Below, one piece after another: positions 1 to 7,558 of a stretch of 12,378 bases of DNA. Position 1 is the stretch's first letter. Each line of letters starts with the position of its first letter. A program made the position numbers and the translations under genes. The notes under the pieces are model-generated. The model ran no database searches. It was not told where the DNA came from and worked only from the letters and a program-made list of their open reading frames with translations. Source of the stretch: an uncultured Collinsella sp. (GTDB lineage Bacteria > Actinomycetota > Coriobacteriia > Coriobacteriales > Coriobacteriaceae); assembly GCA_900555515.1 (NCBI GenBank), contig USLO01000036.1, forward strand, positions 1 to 12,378, given 5' to 3'.

Positions 1-51
1 AAGGGTTCCCGTTTTGTTGAGCTCGACCGCTTTGTGGAAGGTGTGTGCTAG
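1..51 (+). CDS. murF: MurF C-terminal end (partial, 5' truncated by window)
   Basis: The first 16 codons of the window read as an open frame ending KGSRFVELDRFVEGVC and a TAG stop at 49-51. A Lys-Gly-Ser-Arg followed by a hydrophobic/acidic segment is the usual C-terminus of MurF, the ATP-dependent ligase that adds the D-Ala-D-Ala dipeptide to UDP-MurNAc-tripeptide in the cytoplasm. The call rests on this short tail plus position: murF directly upstream of mraY is the standard dcw order. Only 3 nt separate its stop from the mraY start, and the mraY ribosome-binding site lies inside its last codons, so the two genes are probably co-transcribed and translationally linked. Confidence 0.85.
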   Translation, partial: KGSRFVELDRFVEGVC

Positions 52-54
52 CCC

Positions 55-1074
55 ATGTTCGGCAATCCCTCGTATCCTACGTATCAGGCCTTTTTGGGAC
101 TTGGCATTGCGGCCGCCATTGCGTTGCTGCTTATGCCGTGGTGGATCAAGCTGCTGAAGGTCGAGGGTATCGGCCAGCAGGTCCGAGCCGACGGCCCCAA
201 GCGTCATTTGATTAAACAGGGTACGCCGACCATGGGCGGTGTCATCATCCTTGTCGCGATCTCGCTGACCTGCCTGCTGATGGGCAAACTCACCACCGAG
301 CTCGTGCTCGTGCTGCTTGCCACGCTGGCCACCGGCGTTCTGGGTCTCATCGACGACCTGACCTCCGTCACGCATGGTCGCTCGCTCGGCCTGACGCCTC
401 ACGCTAAGATGATCGGCCTGACCATCATCTGCGTCACTTTTACCGTGCTCGCCGTCAATTGGTGCGGCGTCGCTCCCGAGATTCGTTTTCCCGGCGGCCT
501 GACGATTGACCTCGGTGTTCTTTCGACCACCATCTGCGGCCTTTCGTTTCCGTGGCTCTACATTGTATTTTGCTGGCTGATGATCGCTGGTCTTTCCAAT
601 GCCGTGAACCTGACCGATGGTCTGGACGGCCTTGCCGGCGGCACTTCCATGATCGCCATGCTCGCCATGGCCGCCATGGCGTTTTTGCACGGTGACGTGA
701 ACCTGTCCATCTTCTGCACGGCGTGCGCCGGTGCCTGCCTGGGCTTTTTGTGGTTCAATTGCTATCCGGCGAGCATCTTTATGGGCGATACCGGCTCACT
801 TGCCCTGGGTGCCGCTTTTGCCTGCACCTCCATCATGACCAACACCGAAGTCGTTTCCCTCATCATCGGCGGTCTGTTTATCGTCGAGACCCTGTCGGTC
901 ATGATCCAGGTCGTCTATTTCCACTTTACGCACAAGCGCGTCTTCCTTATGGCGCCCATCCATCATCATTTCGAAAAGAAGGGCTGGGCCGAGACCAAGG
1001 TCGTTATCCGTTTTTGGATTATCGCCGCGGCCTTTGGCGCCGTTGGCCTCGCCCTGTTCTTCCAGTTGGGATAG
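55..1074 (+). CDS. mraY: MraY, phospho-MurNAc-pentapeptide transferase
   Basis: Integral membrane enzyme that transfers phospho-MurNAc-pentapeptide from UDP to undecaprenyl phosphate, making lipid I on the inner face of the membrane. The 339-residue length is normal for the family. Visible signatures are DGPKRHLIKQGTPTMGG (46-62), the acidic pair D100-D101, SNAVNLTDGLDGLAGG (181-196), FMGDTGS (242-248, with D245 matching the third catalytic Asp) and the C-terminal MAPIHHHFEKKGW (299-311) His cluster. About ten hydrophobic segments surround these loops. The ATG at 55 follows a GGAAGG at 36-41 inside the end of murF. One oddity is that the loop after D100-D101 reads LTSVTHGRSLGL, without the Lys usually found three residues after the pair (DDYxK). 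murD begins 9 nt after the stop. Confidence 0.98.
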   Translation: MFGNPSYPTYQAFLGLGIAAAIALLLMPWWIKLLKVEGIGQQVRADGPKRHLIKQGTPTMGGVIILVAISLTCLLMGKLTTELVLVLLATLATGVLGLIDDLTSVTHGRSLGLTPHAKMIGLTIICVTFTVLAVNWCGVAPEIRFPGGLTIDLGVLSTTICGLSFPWLYIVFCWLMIAGLSNAVNLTDGLDGLAGGTSMIAMLAMAAMAFLHGDVNLSIFCTACAGACLGFLWFNCYPASIFMGDTGSLALGAAFACTSIMTNTEVVSLIIGGLFIVETLSVMIQVVYFHFTHKRVFLMAPIHHHFEKKGWAETKVVIRFWIIAAAFGAVGLALFFQLG

Positions 1075-1083
1075 TGGTCTTTT

Positions 1084-2490
1084 ATGTCTCTTGCTGATGT
1101 CTTTAGCCTGCTTGTTTTGGGGCAGGGTAAATCCGGTCTCGATGTCGCCCGTTGGGCGCTGGCTCACCCCGAGCGCGTGAGCACCACGACCGTGTATGGC
1201 GGCGGTACCTCCGAGCCCAATGACGCCACACGTGCGCTCGAGGCGCAGGGCGCGTCGTTTGTCTACGGCACCGAGCAAGTTGAGGGTGCCTATGACGTGT
1301 GCGTGACATGCCCGGGTATCTCGGAGTTCTCGGCCTTCTTTAAGGCTGGGCGCGAGCATGCCGATCAGATTATGGGCGAGCCTGAGTTTGCCTATCGCCT
1401 GTCTCCCCAAAATTGGATCGCCATCACGGGCACCAACGGCAAGACAACTACCACGTCGCTGACCGATTATCTGCTCAAGGCCGCCGGTGAAGCCAGCGTG
1501 GCCGTCGGCAATATCGGTGAGCCGCCGGTGAACGAGATCGACGGCCGCGCACACAATGAGTGGTTTGTGGCCGAGCTGTCGAGTTATCAGATTGCGACGA
1601 CCGCCGAGCTTCATCCTCGCGTGGCGGTGCTGCTCAACATCACGCCCGACCACCTAGGCTGGCATAAGAGCCACAAGAACTATGCGCTTGCCAAGATCAA
1701 GTTGTTCGAGAATATGGTCGACGACGACCTCGTGGTTATCGACGTCGAGGATGCTGGCATCCATGAGTTCGATGAGTACATCTATACGCCGGGTCGCCGC
1801 ATCTGCAAGGTCGCCTTTGACGAGCCCGAGGGTGCAGACGCCGCCTTTGTGCGCGACGGCAAGATGGTCGTGCGCCTGAAGGGCGTCGAGACTCAGCTTG
1901 TCGCCACGTCTGAGCTCAAGATCTCGGGCCATCACAATGTCATCAATGCCCTATGTGCTGCCACGGCTGCTCTGGTAGTCGGTGCCGATGTCGATGGTGT
2001 CTGCCGCGGTCTGGCCTCGTTCCAGCCGCTCGAGCACCGCGTGGAGCCGTGTGGCGAGATTGACGGCGTGCGCTACGTCAACGATTCCAAGGCGACCAAC
2101 ACCGATGCGGTCGAGAAGGCGCTGACGGCATTTCCCGATGACGACGTGATCTTGCTGCTCGGCGGCCACGATAAGGGCACGCCGCTCACGGACTTCGCGC
2201 GCGTTGTTATGGATAACGTACGCTCGGTCGTCTGCTTTGGCGATGCGCGCGAGCGTTTCACTGCCGCTATGGACGAGGCCGATGTCGATGGCGATGTGGA
2301 TATCGCCCAGGCGGATGACCTGCGCGATGCCGTGGACGTCGCCCGTTCGCTGTCGAGCCGTGGCGATGTGATCTTACTTTCTCCTGCCTGCTCTTCGTTC
2401 GATGAGTTCTCGGGCTATGAGGAGCGCGGCCGCGTGTTTAAGGACTATGTGGCCCAGCTTGCCGCTGCGGCGAAATCGCAAATGGAATAG
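1084..2490 (+). CDS. murD: MurD, UDP-MurNAc-L-alanine:D-glutamate ligase
   Basis: Cytoplasmic ATP-dependent ligase adding D-Glu to UDP-MurNAc-L-Ala, the second amino acid of the stem peptide. It is 468 residues long, typical of the family. The N-terminal domain (about 1-110) starts with a Rossmann-like VLGQGKSG (11-18). The central ATPase domain has the P-loop GTNGKTT (116-122), ELSSYQ (164-169), ITPDHLGWH (186-194) and YALAKIKLFEN (200-210), where K204 aligns with the carbamylated Lys of E. coli MurD. The C-terminal domain has LEHRVE (316-321), NDSKATNTDA (333-342), LLGGHDKG (358-365) and the MurD-specific SPACSSFDEF (423-442 region, ending EERGR). The ATG at 1084 lies 9 nt after the mraY stop; the upstream GGGA at 1067-1070 is a weak ribosome-binding site, so translation may be coupled to mraY. 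Confidence 0.97.
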   Translation: MSLADVFSLLVLGQGKSGLDVARWALAHPERVSTTTVYGGGTSEPNDATRALEAQGASFVYGTEQVEGAYDVCVTCPGISEFSAFFKAGREHADQIMGEPEFAYRLSPQNWIAITGTNGKTTTTSLTDYLLKAAGEASVAVGNIGEPPVNEIDGRAHNEWFVAELSSYQIATTAELHPRVAVLLNITPDHLGWHKSHKNYALAKIKLFENMVDDDLVVIDVEDAGIHEFDEYIYTPGRRICKVAFDEPEGADAAFVRDGKMVVRLKGVETQLVATSELKISGHHNVINALCAATAALVVGADVDGVCRGLASFQPLEHRVEPCGEIDGVRYVNDSKATNTDAVEKALTAFPDDDVILLLGGHDKGTPLTDFARVVMDNVRSVVCFGDARERFTAAMDEADVDGDVDIAQADDLRDAVDVARSLSSRGDVILLSPACSSFDEFSGYEERGRVFKDYVAQLAAAAKSQME

Positions 2491-2499
2491 GGGTTGCCG

Positions 2500-4020
2500 G
2501 TGAGAGAGGAGAGCCCCCGACAAGGTATGAGGAGGCCCGACTCGGACCGTGCTTCCTCGCGGCGCAGCACACCGCGTTCCGGTCGCGGCGGGCAGACGTT
2601 TAGCGAACGCTATATTGCCGGCGTTCCCGCTCGTATCATGCGCCCCCGTTTGATATTCATGGCCTGCCTGTTTACCTTGGTATGTTTTGGCCTGCTGATG
2701 GTGTACTCGGCGTCTTCGGTCGAGGCGCTGCACGAGAATGGCTCGGCGACGTTTTTTCTGTTTCGACAAGCCGCGTTTGCCGGAGTTGGCGTGCTGGCTA
2801 TGGTTGCCATCGTGCGCATCTTGCCGGACAGTTGGTTTGGGGAAGACGTGCTCAGGATCTTCCTCATCGGCATGATGGGGCTACTGCTTCTGGTGTTCTT
2901 GGTGGGCAGCGGCAGCCGTGGCGCCACGCGCTGGCTCAACATCGCTGGTATTCAGTTCCAGCCTTCCGAGTTTTTAAAGCCATTTGCCATTGCGTATTCG
3001 GCCATCATGCTTGATCGTTTCTTTTCGCCCGGTGGCAACATCAACGAATTCCTTCGCAAGATGGGCATCTACTTGGGCATTTCGCTCTTTCTGATCTTTA
3101 TCCAGCCCGATTTCGGTACTGTCCTGATCATCCTGTTGACCCTCATGTGCATGGCGTTGTTTGCGGGTCTCGACCCCAGATTTATCATCGGCGTGCTAAT
3201 CTTCGGCATTCTCGTGATCGTGATTGCGCTTGTTGCAGAGCCGTACCGTATGGTGCGTATTCAGGTTGCCTTGAACCCTTGGGCCGACGAGTATGGTGAC
3301 GGCTATCAGGCCACGCTTGCCATCATGGCCTTTGCCTCGGGCGGTCTGTTCGGCCGTGGCATCGGCAACTCAACCATGAAGTACTCGTATCTGCCCGAGG
3401 CGCACAATGACTACATCCTGGCCATCATTGGCGAGGAAGTCGGTTTTGTCGGAACCGTGCTGTTCTTCTTGGTGTTTGCGATGCTGATCTACTCGGCGTT
3501 TCGCATTGCCGAGCAGGCGACCGATCGTCGGGGCGCGCTTATGGCGTCTGGCTCCGCGGTCATTCTCGCGGTGCAGTTTTTGATTAACGCGTTGGGCATC
3601 CTCAACGTGTTTCCCATGACGGGCAAACCGTTGCCGTTTATTAGCTACGGCGGTTCGTCGATTATTGTGTCGCTTATGCTTGCCGGGTTGATCCTGCGCG
3701 TTTCGTACGAGAGCGCCCGCCGCGATGAGTACGACCGTCGCCGCGAGAGCTTTGCCGTTATGGATGAGAGTACAGCCGGCGTGCCCCACGTGCGCGGCGA
3801 GCGATCTTCGCGTAACGGTTTTACCGTCCTGGATGGCTCTGCGACCGAGCCGGCAGCCCGCCCGCGTCAGCGAACGGCGCCGCAAGGTCGTCCCCAACGC
3901 CCCACTCCTCGCAATGCGGGCGGCGGATATAATCGAATCGATTTGAACTCGGACCCGTCGGCGCGTCTGCGCACCGACGACCAGGGACCGCGTGTACGAA
4001 GGGACTACCATGACCGATAA
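2500..4020 (+). CDS. ftsW: FtsW, SEDS-family septal peptidoglycan glycosyltransferase
   Basis: Polytopic membrane protein that polymerises lipid II at the division septum together with a class B penicillin-binding protein. SEDS signatures, numbered from the GTG at 2500, are GATRWLNI (141-148), QPSEFLKP (154-161), QPDFGT (202-207), the LPEAHNDYILAIIGEE loop with D304 matching the proposed catalytic Asp, and PFISYGGSS (379-387). About ten membrane segments span 51-403. Assignment to FtsW rather than RodA rests on its place between murD and murG. It has a basic cytoplasmic N-terminus of about 48 residues and a polar Arg/Pro-rich C-terminal tail of about 100 residues, longer than in E. coli. The start is uncertain: I chose GTG 2500 because AGGGG lies 6 nt upstream (2489-2493). 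TTG 2494 touches that site, and ATG 2527 has AGGAG 15 nt upstream (2507-2511). The end overlaps murG by 11 nt. Confidence 0.95.
   Translation: MREESPRQGMRRPDSDRASSRRSTPRSGRGGQTFSERYIAGVPARIMRPRLIFMACLFTLVCFGLLMVYSASSVEALHENGSATFFLFRQAAFAGVGVLAMVAIVRILPDSWFGEDVLRIFLIGMMGLLLLVFLVGSGSRGATRWLNIAGIQFQPSEFLKPFAIAYSAIMLDRFFSPGGNINEFLRKMGIYLGISLFLIFIQPDFGTVLIILLTLMCMALFAGLDPRFIIGVLIFGILVIVIALVAEPYRMVRIQVALNPWADEYGDGYQATLAIMAFASGGLFGRGIGNSTMKYSYLPEAHNDYILAIIGEEVGFVGTVLFFLVFAMLIYSAFRIAEQATDRRGALMASGSAVILAVQFLINALGILNVFPMTGKPLPFISYGGSSIIVSLMLAGLILRVSYESARRDEYDRRRESFAVMDESTAGVPHVRGERSSRNGFTVLDGSATEPAARPRQRTAPQGRPQRPTPRNAGGGYNRIDLNSDPSARLRTDDQGPRVRRDYHDR
3999..4004 (+). promoter_or_regulatory. Ribosome-binding site deciding the murG start
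   Basis: AAGGGA sits 5 nt before ATG 4010, inside the last codons of ftsW. This favours ATG 4010 over the in-frame GTG at 3992, which would start upstream of the site, and over ATG 4022. Confidence 0.75.
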
Positions 4021-5125
4021 GATGACCGTTGCTATTGCAGCCGGCGGCACGGCAGGACACATCAACCCCGCGCTCGCCTTGGCCGAAGAGCTGCGTGATC
4101 GTGGCCACCACGTTGTGTTCGTGGGCCAGTCGCGCAAGCTCGAGGGTCGTCTGGTCCCCGAGGCTGGGTTTGATTTTGTGCCCATTACGGTCACGGGCTT
4201 CGACCGCTCCCGTCCTTGGACGGCGCTGACCTCGCTGTGGCGTGTCAACAAGGCCAAGCGTGCGCTCGCCAGTCATTTCTCAAAGGTCGGCAAGCCCGAT
4301 GCCGCCATCGGTTTTGGTGCCTATGTCGAGGTTCCGCTGCTGGGGTGGTGCAAGGACGCAGGCGTTCCGTATCTGCTGCATGAGCAGAACTCTGTTCCGG
4401 GCCTGGCCAACAAGATGATGAACTCCCACGCCGCCCGCGTGTGCATCTCGGTGCCGGCAGCGCGTTCGGTCTTTGAGCGCGAAGGTGACCCTGACCACGT
4501 GCTCATGACCGGCAACCCCGTACGTCGCTCGGTAATCGAGGGCGATCGCGCTCGCGGCCGCAAGGCACTTGGCGTTCCCGAGGACGCTACGCTGCTGCTC
4601 GTCTTTGGCGGTTCACTTGGCGCCCAGCACCTCAACGAGCGCGTGGTTTCGCTCAAAAACGAGCTGCTTTCGCGCAAGAACCTCTATGTGTTGCATTCGA
4701 CGGGTGCCGACGGCTTTGAGGAGACCGAGCGCGCTTTGGCGCTGACGCCCGAGGAGGCCAAGCGTTACCGCGTCCAGCCTTACATCGACAACATGGGCGA
4801 TATGCTGGCTGCTGCCGATTTGGTGCTCTCGCGTTCGGGCGCATCGAGCGTGGCCGAGATCGCTGCGCTCGCCGTGCCCTCGGTGCTCGTGCCGTATCCG
4901 CATGCGACGGCCGACCACCAAACCACCAATGCCTGTTATCTGGTCGACGCCGGGGCCGGTGTGCTCTGCGCCGATGCCGATATCGACGGTTCTGCCTTTG
5001 CCGATGAGCTGCTGCACCTGGTCGATGACGCGGCGGCGCGCGACGCCATGCGTCAGGCGGCGCGTGGTCTGGCTCAGGATAGGGCCGCCGCTCTTCTGGC
5101 GGATGCGGTAGAGGGTTTGCGTTAG
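4010..5125 (+). CDS. murG: MurG, UDP-GlcNAc:lipid I N-acetylglucosaminyltransferase
   Basis: Peripheral membrane GT-B glycosyltransferase that adds GlcNAc to lipid I, giving lipid II, the substrate of FtsW. From ATG 4010 it is 371 residues, as expected. The N-terminal domain has the glycine-rich loop GGTAGHINP (12-20), with H17 in the position of the conserved active-site His, GFGAYVEVP (101-109) and HEQNSVPG (124-131). The C-terminal donor domain has GGSLGAQ (200-206), SRSGASSVAEIAAL (274-287), where E283 matches the uridine-ribose-binding Glu, and PYPHATADHQTTNA (295-308) with the conserved Gln at 304. It overlaps ftsW by 11 nt, so the two are probably translationally coupled. A 97-bp gap follows before murC. 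Confidence 0.97.
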   Translation: MTDKMTVAIAAGGTAGHINPALALAEELRDRGHHVVFVGQSRKLEGRLVPEAGFDFVPITVTGFDRSRPWTALTSLWRVNKAKRALASHFSKVGKPDAAIGFGAYVEVPLLGWCKDAGVPYLLHEQNSVPGLANKMMNSHAARVCISVPAARSVFEREGDPDHVLMTGNPVRRSVIEGDRARGRKALGVPEDATLLLVFGGSLGAQHLNERVVSLKNELLSRKNLYVLHSTGADGFEETERALALTPEEAKRYRVQPYIDNMGDMLAAADLVLSRSGASSVAEIAALAVPSVLVPYPHATADHQTTNACYLVDAGAGVLCADADIDGSAFADELLHLVDDAAARDAMRQAARGLAQDRAAALLADAVEGLR

Positions 5126-5222
5126 TTAGACGGGATATCGTCGGTCGCCCTCGCGCTGATGCGGTAGGTGCGGTACAGTTAACGGGTTACAGGCAGTGTT
5201 TACGCAAGGAGTACACGAGCAC
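5126..5222 (+). other. murG-murC intergenic stretch
   Basis: Ninety-seven bases without a gene. I see no intrinsic terminator (no GC stem followed by a T tract) and no -35/-10 pair with acceptable spacing. It contains TGCGGTA at 5160-5166 and 5169-5175, and the 10-mer GATGCGGTAG at 5158-5167 also occurs at the end of murG (5102-5111). Read-through from murG into murC is the simplest reading; a weak internal promoter cannot be excluded. Confidence 0.5.
5206..5211 (+). promoter_or_regulatory. Ribosome-binding site of murC
   Basis: AAGGAG lies 11 nt before ATG 5223. It falls inside the in-frame extension that would begin at GTG 5196, so it argues for the downstream ATG as the true start. Confidence 0.7.
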
Positions 5223-6641
5223 ATGGCTGATTCCCAGACTGCAACCTCCGCGCCCGAGTTTAAGAGCGCCCACTTTATCGGTATCGGCGGCGCCGGCATG
5301 AGCGGCATCGCCCTCGTTCTGCACGAGCGCGGTTATGCCGTTACCGGCTCCGACCTTAAGACGTCACGTTATATCCGCCAGCTTACCCGCGCTGGCGTGA
5401 AGGTGCATGTGGGCCATGAGGCCGCCACGATCGACGAGGTCAAGCCCGACGTGGTTGTTGTCTCTACCGCTATTCCGGAGTCCAACCCTGAACTCGTGCG
5501 CGCTCGCGAGCTTGGTATTCCCGTGTGGCCCCGTGCCAAGATGCTCTCTGCCTTGGGCCACGGCTACACTACCGTCGCTGTTGCCGGCACGCACGGCAAG
5601 ACCACCACGTCTTCGATGTGCGCCACCATGCTCGACCGCATGGGTCTGGATCCGAGCTTCCTGATCGGTGGCATCGTCGAGGGCTATGACACGAACGGCA
5701 AGAACGGCTCGGGCGACTACTTTGTCGCCGAGGCCGACGAGTCCGACAGCTCCTTCCTGTTCCTGAACCCCAACGTGGTCATTGTGACCAACGTCGAGGC
5801 CGACCACCTCGACCACTACTCGGGTATCGAGGAGATCGAAGCGACTTTCGCCAAATTCATGAGCCTGGTGGGCGAGGACGGCACCGTCATCGTCTGCGGT
5901 GAGGACCCGCATCTGGTCGAGCTCGCCAAGTCGACGGGCCGTCACGTGCTTTCCTACGGCTTTGCCGAGAGCAACGACATTGTCTGCATGCACCCGGATG
6001 TCAAGGGCATCCAGAGCGACTTTATCGTTCGCTTTGAGGACGGCACTGAGCATGCTGTGGAGATTAAGAGCAATCCCGGTCGCCACAACATGCTCAACGC
6101 CACGGCGGTGCTCACCGTCGCCCATGTCCTGGGCCTTGACATCGACGCCGCCGCCAAGGCGCTCTCGAGCTTTGAGGGCGTCCGTCGTCGCTTTACCCAC
6201 GTGGGCGATATCGATGGCATCACCGTGGTCGATGATTACGGCCATCACCCCACCGAGATCAAGGCGACGCTTGCTGCCGCTTCGTCGCTGGGCTACAAGC
6301 ACGTCGACGTCGTGTTCCAGCCGCACCGCTATTCGCGCCTGCAGGCCCTGTGCGACGACTTTGCCGATGCATTTGCCAATGCCGATAAACTGCTGCTGAT
6401 TGATGTGTTCTCGGCTGGCGAGATGCCCATTCCGGGTGTCACCTCTAAGATGCTCGCCGATACCGTGCGCGCCAAGCATCCTGGCAAGGAGGTCGTGTAC
6501 TGTTCCAGCCGTCTTGAGCTCAATCAGGAGCTCGAGCAGATGGTGGGCGAGGGCGACCTGCTGCTCACTATGGGTGCCGGTGACGTTACGACCGTCGGTC
6601 CCGAGTTCATTGAGTATCTGACTGCCAAGAAAGACGCTTAA
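5223..6641 (+). CDS. murC: MurC, UDP-MurNAc:L-alanine ligase
   Basis: Cytoplasmic ligase adding L-Ala to UDP-MurNAc, the first step of stem-peptide assembly, driven by ATP. From ATG 5223 it is 472 residues, normal for MurC. Domain 1 has the UDP-binding loop GIGGAGMSGIA (20-30). Domain 2 has the P-loop GTHGKTTT (122-129), EADESDSSF (170-178), EADHLDHY (202-209) and GRHNMLNA (286-293). Domain 3 has DDYGHHPTE (337-345), QPHRYSR (366-372) and the C-terminal GAGD (451-454). DDYGHHPTE and QPHRYSR separate MurC from MurD and MurE. The stop is 5 nt before the murB ATG, with no terminator between, so murC-murB-ftsQ look like one unit. Confidence 0.98.
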   Translation: MADSQTATSAPEFKSAHFIGIGGAGMSGIALVLHERGYAVTGSDLKTSRYIRQLTRAGVKVHVGHEAATIDEVKPDVVVVSTAIPESNPELVRARELGIPVWPRAKMLSALGHGYTTVAVAGTHGKTTTSSMCATMLDRMGLDPSFLIGGIVEGYDTNGKNGSGDYFVAEADESDSSFLFLNPNVVIVTNVEADHLDHYSGIEEIEATFAKFMSLVGEDGTVIVCGEDPHLVELAKSTGRHVLSYGFAESNDIVCMHPDVKGIQSDFIVRFEDGTEHAVEIKSNPGRHNMLNATAVLTVAHVLGLDIDAAAKALSSFEGVRRRFTHVGDIDGITVVDDYGHHPTEIKATLAAASSLGYKHVDVVFQPHRYSRLQALCDDFADAFANADKLLLIDVFSAGEMPIPGVTSKMLADTVRAKHPGKEVVYCSSRLELNQELEQMVGEGDLLLTMGAGDVTTVGPEFIEYLTAKKDA

Positions 6642-6646
6642 GTCTA

Positions 6647-7558
6647 ATGGGTCTGTTTAACGCCGTCATGGCGCTCTCGGGCATGATCGACACGGATGTG
6701 ATCGAGGACGAGCGCCTTGCGCGTCATACGAGCTATCGTATCGGCGGCAAGGCCGACCTCTTTGTGACGTGCCATAGCTATCATGCCCTCCGCCGCGCCG
6801 TGGCGGTGCTCGATCGCGAGCAGGTGCCGTGGGTCATCATTGGCAAGGGCTCCAATCTGCTGGTTGCCGATGGCGGTTATCGCGGTGCCGTCATTTCGCT
6901 CGGACGTGAGTTTCAGCGCACGGTTGTTGCCGATGACGGTTGTACGCTGACGGTCGGTGCGGGCGTGATGTTTGCGCGCTTGGTCAACGATGCTCTGTCG
7001 CGTAGCCTCTCGGGCCTTGAGTTTGCCGTTGGCATCCCTGGTTCGGTCGGCGGCGCGATATCTATGAATGCCGGCACGCGGACCGAGTGGATTGGCTCGC
7101 TGGTTGAGGATGTCGTAACGTTTGACCCGGCATCCGGCATCAAGCATTATGCGGGGTCTGAGATCACTTGGGGCTACCGCGAATGTAGCCTTCCCCGCAA
7201 TGAGATCATCCTCGAGTGCGTGCTCAAGCTTAAACCGGCGCCCAAGGCCGACATTCGCGAGCGCATGGAACGGTACCTGACGAGGCGCAAGCGTACGCAG
7301 CCCATGGGTCGCGCATCCTGCGGGTCGGTCTTTCGTAACCCGCCCGATGCGAGTGTGGGCAAGCTTATCGAGGATTGTGGATTAAAGGGTTTTTCGATTG
7401 GCGGCGCGGAAGTTTCGCCCGTTCACGCTAATTTTATCGTTAATAACGGAACTGCCTCGGCCGATGACGTTGCCGCGGTTATCAGACATGTGCACGGAAA
7501 GGTGAGGGAGGCGTATGGCATCGAGCTCAGACCGGAAGTTAAATTCCTCGGCTTCTAG
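6647..7558 (+). CDS. murB: MurB, UDP-N-acetylenolpyruvoylglucosamine reductase
   Basis: FAD-dependent cytoplasmic enzyme that reduces UDP-GlcNAc-enolpyruvate to UDP-MurNAc with NADPH, committing it to peptidoglycan. At 303 residues it fits the shorter (type II) MurB group. The FAD-binding part has HTSYRIGGKADLF (27-39), GKGSNLLVAD (66-75) and GLEFAVGIPGSVGGAISMNAG (123-143). The substrate domain has WGYREC (175-180, R178 conserved), CGSVFRNP (225-232, S227 matching the proton-donor Ser), KLIEDCGLKG (239-248), HANFIVN (260-266) and LRPEVKFLG with E297 as the expected catalytic Glu. No good ribosome-binding site precedes ATG 6647, so coupling to murC is likely; ATG 6668 and ATG 6683 are alternatives. 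The last 44 nt are shared with ftsQ. Confidence 0.97.
   Translation: MGLFNAVMALSGMIDTDVIEDERLARHTSYRIGGKADLFVTCHSYHALRRAVAVLDREQVPWVIIGKGSNLLVADGGYRGAVISLGREFQRTVVADDGCTLTVGAGVMFARLVNDALSRSLSGLEFAVGIPGSVGGAISMNAGTRTEWIGSLVEDVVTFDPASGIKHYAGSEITWGYRECSLPRNEIILECVLKLKPAPKADIRERMERYLTRRKRTQPMGRASCGSVFRNPPDASVGKLIEDCGLKGFSIGGAEVSPVHANFIVNNGTASADDVAAVIRHVHGKVREAYGIELRPEVKFLGF
7505..7511 (+). promoter_or_regulatory. Ribosome-binding site of ftsQ inside murB
   Basis: AGGGAGG ends 3 nt before ATG 7515 and is embedded in the murB codons for Arg-Glu-Ala. It fixes the ftsQ start within murB. Confidence 0.75.

Noticed and set aside
3370..4257. Minus-strand open frame spanning the ftsW-murG junction
   Set aside because: Composition is Arg/Ser/Thr-rich with no motif, and both + strand genes are clearly real through the whole span.
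5196..5222. Upstream GTG extension of MurC by nine residues
   Set aside because: AAGGAG at 5206-5211 falls within it and suits ATG 5223.
5364..6479. Long open frame on the minus strand opposite murC (about 371 codons)
   Set aside because: It lies wholly opposite an intact murC, has no ribosome-binding site or recognisable domain, and its length follows from GC-rich codon bias.
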